Positions 1 through 5,503 of a DNA stretch of 5,976 nt are shown piece after piece (positions within the stretch are counted from its first letter, which is position 1; every line of letters starts with the position of its first letter). Both the position numbers and the translations under genes were made by a program. The stretch comes from JBKBYG01 sp046313435 (GTDB taxonomy: Bacteria > Pseudomonadota > Alphaproteobacteria > Rickettsiales > Arcanibacteraceae). The DNA is taken from assembly GCA_046313435.1 (NCBI GenBank), contig JBKBYG010000055.1, positions 1-5,976 of the forward strand, given 5' to 3'. The notes beneath the pieces were generated by a model. The model saw only the letters and a program-made list of their open reading frames with translations, was not told the DNA's origin and did no database searches.

Positions 1-228
1 GGTTAAACCAATATGTACGGTCAATTGTTGGCTATAAATTAACACCGTCAGTGCCAATAAGTAGCTACACACGACCGCAACACCACCACCGCGTGGTGTG
101 GGCACACTATGGGAACTACGTTCATTGGGGTTATCTATGATATTTTTTTTGAGGGCGTAATGCCGCATATAGCCTGTAAATAGCAATGTCAGTATAAAAA
201 ATACGATGCTCAGTGCAAAAATTGACAT
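1..228 (-). CDS. itrB: Initiating sugar-phosphate transferase, WecA/WbpL family (N-terminal 76 codons, cut by window edge)
   Basis: This is the beginning of a polyprenyl-phosphate sugar-1-phosphate transferase, an integral membrane enzyme that moves a UDP-activated HexNAc or 6-deoxy-HexNAc 1-phosphate onto undecaprenyl phosphate at the inner membrane to start repeat-unit assembly. The frame is open from an ATG at 228 to position 1. Residues 1-20 form a hydrophobic segment starting MSIFALSIVFFILTLLF. It is followed by the family signature around residues 31-51, with DNPNERSSH and then PTPRGGG, the cytoplasmic D-x-P-x-x-R-x-x-H loop of WecA/MraY-type enzymes. A second hydrophobic stretch begins at about residue 52. 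The start lies 7 bp after the stop of the reductase gene, and the AAAGAG in the end of that gene can serve as ribosome binding site, so the two are probably co-transcribed. Acinetobacter K loci call this type ItrB. That symbol is inferred from context, and WbpL is the Pseudomonas counterpart. Confidence 0.88.
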   Translation of the reverse strand, partial: MSIFALSIVFFILTLLFTGYMRHYALKKNIIDNPNERSSHSVPTPRGGGVAVVCSYLLALTVLIYSQQLTVHIGLT

Positions 229-235
229 GCGTAAA

Positions 236-1174
236 TTACTCTTTCATTTTTAAATAATTTTGACCCGCTTGCAGCATCGCATGCTGGGTACTCAATGGTG
301 CTGTCCAACCCAACAATTTCTGAGCTTTGGTCGTATCGACCTCTAGTGACTCAAACAACTGTTCATAGAGTTTGGATTTGCCAATACATGCTGCGCCTAG
401 TTTCATAAGCGGTTGCGGAATATAAATAAAACGTGCAGGTTTTCCCATGCCCTGCTTTAAATATTGCACCAGCTCACGTGTAGAAATAGGAGTTTGATCT
501 GCGACTAGAAATGTTTGATTGGCTGCATTTGGATGTTCAATACAGGTTTGAATAAAGTCTACCAAATTTTCAAGCGCAACAAAGCTACGTTTATTGTTTG
601 TGCCTGCAAAAGGTAAAGGTAAATTGCTCGCAACTAGTTTGAGTAACCGAGCAAAGTTACCTGGTGCATGAGAAGCATAAACTAAAGGTGGACGAATAAT
701 GACGAGCTCTGTGTCTGATCCTGCAAACAGCTTTTTGAGCTCTTGTTCAGCCTCTAATTTGGAAACAGCATAATCTGCATGAGGCTGAGGTGCTGCATCT
801 TCTGTAAATGGTTGCTGTGATGTCACTGAACCATTCACACCAATAGAACTCATGAAAATAAAGCGTTTTACTTTTTTGTCCAAAGCCTGACGCGCTAATT
901 GCAAAGTACCGTCTACATTCACTTTACGAAATTCGCTCAATGGATCTATAGTTTTTTCATTAAGAATATGAGCACGGCCAGCTAAGTGAATAATGACGTC
1001 TATATTTTCAGGAAAATCTGATCCGAAAATATTTTCAGCAACAATCTGTTGAACTGTTGAAGGAAGTAAACTACTTCGAGCACGGACTAGAGCTATAACA
1101 TCATATGATTTATTAACGTTTTGCATTAAAGATTGACCTACAAAACCTGTCGCACCTGTTATTAGAACTCTCAT
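236..1174 (-). CDS. NAD(P)-dependent sugar-nucleotide 4-ketoreductase/epimerase (WbpV/WbpK-like extended SDR)
   Basis: This 312-residue cytoplasmic protein belongs to the extended short-chain dehydrogenase family. The N-terminal Rossmann motif TGATGFVG (residues 6-13) binds NAD(P). The HLAGRAH stretch (63-69), the SSIGVNG strand (109-115) holding the catalytic Ser, and the YAVSK motif (135-139) supplying the catalytic Tyr and Lys are all intact. RPPLVY (161-166) is typical of the WbpV/WbpK/QnaB branch. Members of that branch reduce the 4-keto group of UDP-2-acetamido-2,6-dideoxy-hexos-4-ulose to UDP-D-QuiNAc or UDP-D-FucNAc. Sequence alone does not tell which epimer forms, so I give no symbol; qnr and fnr are the names used in Acinetobacter. 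The length is normal. The ATG is preceded by AGAGAG about 8 bp upstream, within the end of the GT2 gene, whose stop is only 3 bp away. The gene sits directly before the initiating transferase, which fits supply of the first sugar. A general UDP-hexose 4-epimerase activity cannot be excluded. Confidence 0.88.
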   Translation of the reverse strand: MRVLITGATGFVGQSLMQNVNKSYDVIALVRARSSLLPSTVQQIVAENIFGSDFPENIDVIIHLAGRAHILNEKTIDPLSEFRKVNVDGTLQLARQALDKKVKRFIFMSSIGVNGSVTSQQPFTEDAAPQPHADYAVSKLEAEQELKKLFAGSDTELVIIRPPLVYASHAPGNFARLLKLVASNLPLPFAGTNNKRSFVALENLVDFIQTCIEHPNAANQTFLVADQTPISTRELVQYLKQGMGKPARFIYIPQPLMKLGAACIGKSKLYEQLFESLEVDTTKAQKLLGWTAPLSTQHAMLQAGQNYLKMKE

Positions 1175-1177
1175 GCC

Positions 1178-1936
1178 TTAGACTCTCTTCAAAAGAGCTT
1201 TAATCATATAATAAGAAAAATAATATAAAGAACTAATTAAATTTAATTGAAGATATTTTCGGTAAATCCTCCAAGTCCATCCAGCAGCTTTAAACTTATT
1301 TCCAGAGATATTCTGACCATCTTCAGCAACTCTATAATAAGCTATAGGGTCCTGAATACCTATGCCTTTTACATCTGGGCTAGAGTTAAAAATTTCTAGC
1401 CAAAATAAATAATCTTCGTGACCAATCTTTTTTTGCCGGATTTCTGGATATTTTTTAAAATTATAGATAGCGGTTAGGTTGCCTATTGGATTACCTTTCA
1501 ATAACTCTTTCTTATCTAGCAGCTTAGGAACCTTTACTACATTTTTAACTCCATCACTATTAAATCTATAGTAAGAACCATATACAACATCAACATCATT
1601 TCTTTCTTTCAAAACTGCTAATTGCTTTTCTAACTTATCTTCGACCCATTTATCATCAGAATCTAGAAATGCGACAAAGTCGCCTTTTGCATAGTTTAGA
1701 CCTGTATTTCTAGCTTCCGCAACACCTTGATTTTTTTCTTTTTTTAAAATTTTAACTCTCTTATCTTTTGATACATAATTTTGCACTATTTCTACAGTTT
1801 GATCAGGAGAGCAATCATCTATTACTATTAACTCAAAATTTGGATATGTTTGTGCTAAAACACTTTTAATAGAATCTGATATGAATTTTTCTGCATTATA
1901 TGCAGGCATAATTATAGAAAAAAAAATAGAATTCAA
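1178..1936 (-). CDS. Glycosyltransferase family 2 (GT-A fold), probable TTG start
   Basis: This is a cytoplasmic, membrane-associated inverting glycosyltransferase of about 252 residues that would add one sugar to the lipid-linked repeat unit. In 252-residue numbering it shows the GT2 start IIMPAYNAE (8-16), the nucleotide-binding acidic pair IDDCSPD (39-45), the metal-binding DSDD (92-95), and GHEDYLFW (172-179), where the ED pair holds the likely catalytic base. The basic, aromatic C-terminal tail (about 220-252) is typical of O-antigen and capsule GT2 enzymes. The frame is open back to a stop at 1997-1999, and a TTG at 1984 would give 268 residues. I prefer the TTG at 1936, because GGAG lies 9 bp upstream and the protein then begins just before the first beta strand, as usual. 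The next ATG (1909) would cut into that strand. The stop is 3 bp before the reductase ATG, which suggests coupling. Donor and acceptor cannot be named. Confidence 0.88.
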   Translation of the reverse strand: MNSIFFSIIMPAYNAEKFISDSIKSVLAQTYPNFELIVIDDCSPDQTVEIVQNYVSKDKRVKILKKEKNQGVAEARNTGLNYAKGDFVAFLDSDDKWVEDKLEKQLAVLKERNDVDVVYGSYYRFNSDGVKNVVKVPKLLDKKELLKGNPIGNLTAIYNFKKYPEIRQKKIGHEDYLFWLEIFNSSPDVKGIGIQDPIAYYRVAEDGQNISGNKFKAAGWTWRIYRKYLQLNLISSLYYFSYYMIKALLKRV

Positions 1937-1945
1937 TGCAAAGCA

Positions 1946-1949
1946 CTCC
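1946..1949 (-). promoter_or_regulatory. Ribosome binding site (GGAG) deciding the GT2 start
   Basis: A GGAG on the minus strand lies 9 bp before the TTG at 1936. No comparable Shine-Dalgarno sequence precedes the other in-frame candidates (TTG at 1984, GTG at 1951), so this site favours the shorter 252-residue product. Confidence 0.55.
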
Positions 1950-2042
1950 ACAAAAAAATTATCACTAAGGAAAAAAGAAAACAAAATACTGAAAAACTAG
2001 AATTAACTAAATTCCGAATTATAGCCCCAAAATATTAATACT

Positions 2043-3077
2043 TTATTCATTAAACACATTATCCTTCCATATTTTTATAATTCGATCAAATTGAAATTTA
2101 TGTGCATTAATGAGAGAATTTTTTGAAAACAAATCTAAAGTATCTACAGAATTAGCTAACTTAAGAATTGCATCAGACAGTTCTTTAATATTCTGATCTT
2201 CAACTAGATAGCCATTCACATTATTGTGTACAATATCTGCAGGACCATGTGGACAATTATACGAAATAATAGGCAATCCAAAACTTTGTGCTTCTATTAA
2301 AACCATAGGCAACCCTTCATATTTTGACGACATTACGAAAAAATCTGATTCTTCATAAGCTTGAATTACATTTGAAATAGACCCTTTTAAATAAATATTT
2401 TTAAGTTTATATTCATTAATAAGCAGCCTTAGATAAGCTTCTTGCTCACCTTCACCATAAATATTAAGCTTCCATTCAGGGATTTTATCATTAATAATAT
2501 TCCACGCCTCAATCAAATGAACATAATTTTTTTGATCACTCAAACGACCAATTGATAAAATTGTTTTTTTTAATTGAGTATCTTTTTCTTTAACCTGAAA
2601 TGGTGAGAAATTGGGTATAGTAATGACATTTGAATGTATTTTATCGAATTGATTTTTATCACTATTAGTTAACGTTACCACTTGATCAATTTTTTTATAC
2701 AAAAAACCACTTAATATCTGAATAACTTTAGGACGACTAACAAAAGAAATATGCTCTAATGACACAAGCTTCTTTACTTTTGGTAATAAAGAAACCAATA
2801 AGGATAATTTACCCATATTATGAACGACTACAACATCATAATTATTTGAAATTATATCATTTTTTAATTTAATAATAAAATTTATTGGATTACCTTTAAT
2901 CACTTTTACTTTTACTTTATCTTCTACTATATATGCACAATTCTCTTTACTCGAATCTCTGTTAATAATAGTAATATTATAGCTACTTAATTTTGATAAT
3001 TTATTTACTAACTCTACTGCAACTCGCTCGGAACCAGATCTATTAGCCAATGAATTAATTAAAAATAAAACTTCCAC
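2043..3077 (-). CDS. Glycosyltransferase family 4 (GT-B fold), GTG start
   Basis: This 344-residue retaining glycosyltransferase has two Rossmann-like domains and acts at the cytoplasmic face of the inner membrane. The N-terminal acceptor domain begins with LINSLANRSGSERVA (6-20), the glycine/serine-containing loop seen in capsule GT4 enzymes. The C-terminal donor domain (PF00534 type) starts near SIGRLSDQKN (175-184) and includes IYGEGEQ (206-212). The EX7E signature is formed by E254 and E262 in the EGLPMVLIE segment, followed by CPHGPADIV (275-283), a stretch common in capsular and amylovoran-type GT4 enzymes. The start codon is GTG, supported by GAGG 5 bp upstream. It lies 76 bp downstream of the wzy stop, and a 106-bp gap separates its stop from the GT2 start. 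It would transfer one hexose or HexNAc to the growing repeat unit; the exact sugar is unknown. Confidence 0.92.
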   Translation of the reverse strand: MEVLFLINSLANRSGSERVAVELVNKLSKLSSYNITIINRDSSKENCAYIVEDKVKVKVIKGNPINFIIKLKNDIISNNYDVVVVHNMGKLSLLVSLLPKVKKLVSLEHISFVSRPKVIQILSGFLYKKIDQVVTLTNSDKNQFDKIHSNVITIPNFSPFQVKEKDTQLKKTILSIGRLSDQKNYVHLIEAWNIINDKIPEWKLNIYGEGEQEAYLRLLINEYKLKNIYLKGSISNVIQAYEESDFFVMSSKYEGLPMVLIEAQSFGLPIISYNCPHGPADIVHNNVNGYLVEDQNIKELSDAILKLANSVDTLDLFSKNSLINAHKFQFDRIIKIWKDNVFNE

Positions 3078-3082
3078 TTAAA

Positions 3083-3086
3083 CCTC
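3083..3086 (-). promoter_or_regulatory. Ribosome binding site (GAGG) supporting the GT4 GTG start
   Basis: GAGG lies 5 bp before the GTG at 3077 on the minus strand, inside the 76-bp spacer after wzy. It supports GTG initiation, with the encoded protein beginning MEVLFLINSL, a natural first beta strand. Confidence 0.6.
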
Positions 3087-3153
3087 AAACTTAATTCAAA
3101 AAAACACTATACTTAAAATATAAACTTACCAACATAAAATATACCACTAATAG

Positions 3154-4197
3154 TTAATATGAATATAGAGGGTTAAAATACATTTCCAATAAATACGGGG
3201 CTTGAAAATGTAATGTAATAAATAATTGTAAAAGTGCAAATAAAATTAAAATAGCTGTTCTAGCTCTAACCTTAAAACGATCAAACAACAACATTGAAAG
3301 TGCAAATATTTCAACATAAGAAAAAGCTGTTGACAATCTTCCAGACATGATGCCAAAATCTGAGAATCCTATACGAATTGACAAAGCTATAAACATTAAA
3401 AATAAAAACAATCTGAAATATATATTCTTATTTAAATTTTCACTCGAAAAGTATGTCAGAAGTATAAGAATTAAAAAAGTTCTAATATTAGGTGGACTGA
3501 AAAGCTCAACAGCTTCATTAAAAGTATTCGAATTTGCATAACTCTGTAATCTACCTGATAGATTAATCAATAAATTCAACAACCAAAATTTAAATATAAC
3601 TATAAATATAATAAATAAAGACCAATTTGTTAGCTTCTGATTATTAGCAGAAAATATTTTTTTATTGCGTAAAAAGTAGAATATTAAACAAAAAATAATT
3701 AAGAAAATCGTAGATTGATGCAATGACACTGCAAGTAGAATTAATAATAATTGATTAAATTTCAATCCATTTTTTATTGCTGAAACAACCGTAAATATAA
3801 CTAAACTTACTGCAAGCCCTTGTCTCATTTGCATAAACTGCATCATAATAAAATAAGAACTTGTGATATAAAATACTATTGAATAAATAAAATTAATATC
3901 TAAATACTTGGTAGTTCTATATATTAAATAAAAATTTAATAAAGAAAAAATTGTAAACATTACTACACCCGAGGATGTAAAAAGATTCACAATATAAGCA
4001 AACCAACCAAAACCAATTTCCATTCCAGTATCTTGATAAAACTGATAAGGATTCAGAAGCGGTAATGTTGAAATATTTTTAAAGACATCATAATAATCTT
4101 GTGTATCAGGTGTACTTCCTCGAAAACCAACTATTAAAGCTGCAAAAATTGATACAATAACAAAAAAAATAGTATCTTTATTAATTTTTGATTTCAT
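3154..4197 (-). CDS. wzy: Wzy-type polysaccharide repeat-unit polymerase (EpsG-like)
   Basis: This 347-residue polytopic membrane protein would join flipped undecaprenyl-diphosphate repeat units in the periplasm, and so set the linkage between repeats. Hydrophobic segments occur throughout, about ten by eye, starting at residues 10-25. Typical EpsG/Wzy features are visible: GFRGSTPDTQDYYDVF (24-39) after the first membrane segment, MRQGLAVS (124-131), SLHQSTIFL (158-166), and SGRLSTAF (285-292). These Arg, His and Asp positions match the conserved charged residues of the family. Wzy proteins vary greatly, so the assignment rests on topology, these motifs and position between wzx and glycosyltransferase genes. 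The ATG has a good AAGGA 6 bp upstream. Its first bases overlap, as ATGA, the stop of a start-less open frame in the preceding gap. Base composition is extremely AT-rich; one 60-bp line (3601-3660) has only 11 G/C. Confidence 0.87.
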   Translation of the reverse strand: MKSKINKDTIFFVIVSIFAALIVGFRGSTPDTQDYYDVFKNISTLPLLNPYQFYQDTGMEIGFGWFAYIVNLFTSSGVVMFTIFSLLNFYLIYRTTKYLDINFIYSIVFYITSSYFIMMQFMQMRQGLAVSLVIFTVVSAIKNGLKFNQLLLILLAVSLHQSTIFLIIFCLIFYFLRNKKIFSANNQKLTNWSLFIIFIVIFKFWLLNLLINLSGRLQSYANSNTFNEAVELFSPPNIRTFLILILLTYFSSENLNKNIYFRLFLFLMFIALSIRIGFSDFGIMSGRLSTAFSYVEIFALSMLLFDRFKVRARTAILILFALLQLFITLHFQAPYLLEMYFNPLYSY

Positions 4198-4376
4198 AAA
4201 TAATCCTTAAAATTACAAAATAAAAGAATCACTAATATTTTTTGGCTAATAGATGATTTAGAAATAATAACATAAAATTTAATAGCAAATATTAGGAAAT
4301 TGACTAAAAATATGATTAAAATAACATCATAAATATACAAATACTTTATATAAGTATAATATTTAAAACCACCACC
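4194..4376 (-). pseudogene. Possible remnant of a lost gene: 60-codon open frame without a convincing start, ending in wzy ATGA
   Basis: On the minus strand a frame stays open for 60 codons, from just after a TAA at 4377-4379 to a TGA at 4194-4196. It contains no ATG; the first usable codon is a TTG at 4340, with no clear ribosome binding site, which would give 48 residues. The translation is hydrophobic and aromatic, with KYYTYIKYLYIYDV near its start and NFKDYL at its end. Its stop overlaps the wzy start as ATGA, the arrangement of translationally coupled genes. At about 18% G+C a stop is expected roughly every ten codons, so 60 open codons are unlikely by chance. I infer the 3' end of a gene whose front was deleted, possibly a glycosyltransferase tail, but the identity is not recognised. 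A short real membrane peptide or chance openness remain possible. Confidence 0.3.
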
Positions 4377-4537
4377 TTATAAAAATAAATATTAATAAAT
4401 TAAAAGTCCATATTATCAAAACACTCCATCTAAAACAAAAAACAAGCAGCATTTCATACTATATTATTAAACCAACCAATAAAAAATTTAGTTAATAAAA
4501 ACCCAAAAAATCATATAAGAAAAATTAAACCCCTATA
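4198..4537. other. 340-bp AT-rich gap between the GT52 gene and wzy
   Basis: My count is about 62 G/C bases in 340 (about 18%), the lowest long stretch in the window. Apart from the wzy ribosome binding site and the 60-codon open frame at its left part, I see no intact gene, tRNA, insertion-sequence end or GC-rich terminator. Other minus-strand frames from an ATG give at most about 29 codons. One weak A/T hairpin (arms 4341-4346 and 4352-4357) is present but has no G/C-rich stem. Neighbouring genes are spaced by only 3 to 106 bp, so this gap is unusually long for the operon. Confidence 0.7.
4204..4208 (-). promoter_or_regulatory. Ribosome binding site (AAGGA) of wzy
   Basis: AAGGA lies 6 bp before the wzy ATG on the minus strand. 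It stands out in a stretch with very few G or C bases and fixes the wzy start at 4197. Confidence 0.65.
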
Positions 4538-5488
4538 CTACTTTTCAATATTTATTAATTCTACATTATTATTTTTGAAAATATCATAAATTAGCCTATT
4601 CTTCTTAAAAGAAGAATCATCATATAAACAATATACTTTGACACTACTAAATCCCAATATATTTAAAATAGCTGTGCTAGTTAATGCATATAATTCAATA
4701 AAATAATTATCTGAAATTAACTTCAATATAAAATCCTCAAAAATTAATGGACTCTCGATATAATCAAAGCCATCAAAAACTATATTTTCCCTAGGATGCG
4801 GATAATAATTTTTAACCTTACTAACTTTTAAAAAATTTATAATTTTTTTTTCAAATTTGCCGTCAAACTCATGTAAAGGCTGACCTAAAAAAATTTTTAT
4901 TTTTTTAGTTCCATTTCCAGAAAAATTATTTTCAAATAGTGGTAAGAAAAAAGTTTTATCTATAATATTTTTAAAATTTTTATATATAGTATAATGCAAT
5001 ACACTTTCATTTTTTACTCTCGATAAATCATATTTATTACCTAGAAACCCCATCATTCTTTGTTGAAAAGAGCTGTGAACTGGTGGCTTGAAATAAATAC
5101 TATTCAGGTTTATATTTGCACTACCATCATCATAGGTATAAATTTCAGATTTATCCATCCAAGATAAAACTAAATGAATAAATGGATTATCAATACTGGC
5201 AAGATAGATCCTTTGATAATTTTTACTAATCTTATTAACCAAAAAGTATTTCAAACGCATTAGATCAAATATCCGCATTATTTTTTTAGTACTATATATA
5301 TTAAATCTAAAAGAATTCACACACTTCAAGCTAATTTTATTATAATAAAATGTATACTTATCATTCTTGTTATATGAAAAACAAATAATGTCATAGTTAC
5401 TACCAGGATTTAAATTTATAATCTTTTGAGCAATTACCATTTGTAAAGGTGTTAAACAAATAATTAAATTATTTACTCTTTTATCCAT
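4538..5488 (-). CDS. Sialyltransferase-type glycosyltransferase, GT52 family (Lst-like)
   Basis: This roughly 316-residue protein resembles Neisseria Lst, the CMP-Neu5Ac lipooligosaccharide alpha-2,3-sialyltransferase, along its length. In numbering from the ATG at 5488, matching segments are LTPLQM (12-17; YTILQM in Lst), RIYLAS (93-98), YDDGSAN (119-125; FDDGTGN in Lst), HYTIYKNFKNI (165-175; HYTIFKGLKNI in Lst), FLPLF (181-185), LGQPLHEFDG (201-210) and PHPRE (230-234). The PHP His (H231) matches catalytic His280 of Lst. The catalytic Asp258 of Lst (GSPD) falls on Leu205 in a simple alignment, with E207 and D209 nearby. Lst has an N-terminal anchor that is absent here, which fits a cytoplasmic enzyme in a Wzy pathway. 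The likely donor is a CMP-nonulosonic acid; which one is unknown. A TTG at 5503 would add 5 residues, but the ATG has a GGA 5 bp upstream and is preferred. It follows wzx by 15 bp. Confidence 0.82.
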   Translation of the reverse strand: MDKRVNNLIICLTPLQMVIAQKIINLNPGSNYDIICFSYNKNDKYTFYYNKISLKCVNSFRFNIYSTKKIMRIFDLMRLKYFLVNKISKNYQRIYLASIDNPFIHLVLSWMDKSEIYTYDDGSANINLNSIYFKPPVHSSFQQRMMGFLGNKYDLSRVKNESVLHYTIYKNFKNIIDKTFFLPLFENNFSGNGTKKIKIFLGQPLHEFDGKFEKKIINFLKVSKVKNYYPHPRENIVFDGFDYIESPLIFEDFILKLISDNYFIELYALTSTAILNILGFSSVKVYCLYDDSSFKKNRLIYDIFKNNNVELINIEK

Positions 5489-5503
5489 TAAATTCCAATC
5501 CAA

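Noticed and set aside
3347..3541. Plus-strand 64-codon open frame inside wzy
   Set aside because: It lies wholly antisense to a well-supported polymerase gene, has no recognisable domain, and is a shadow of the AT-rich minus-strand coding sequence.
4341..4357. Inverted repeat ATACTT / AAGTAT as a terminator
   Set aside because: The six-pair stem is almost all A/T, has a 5-base loop and no strong U-tract context; such hairpins are expected by chance at this composition.
4377..4537. Short hydrophobic minus-strand frames (up to about 29 codons from ATG) in the gap
   Set aside because: They are short, lack ribosome binding sites, and their Leu/Phe/Ile richness follows from T-rich DNA; no evidence of coding.
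4198..4537. Promoter-like -10 boxes (TATAGT, TATACT) upstream of wzy
   Set aside because: None has a matching -35 hexamer at suitable spacing; at 82% A+T many such hexamers occur by chance.
5489..5503. TTG at 5503 as start of the GT52 gene
   Set aside because: It directly abuts the wzx stop with no Shine-Dalgarno sequence; the ATG at 5488 has a GGA at 5 bp and matches the expected N-terminus before the first beta strand.
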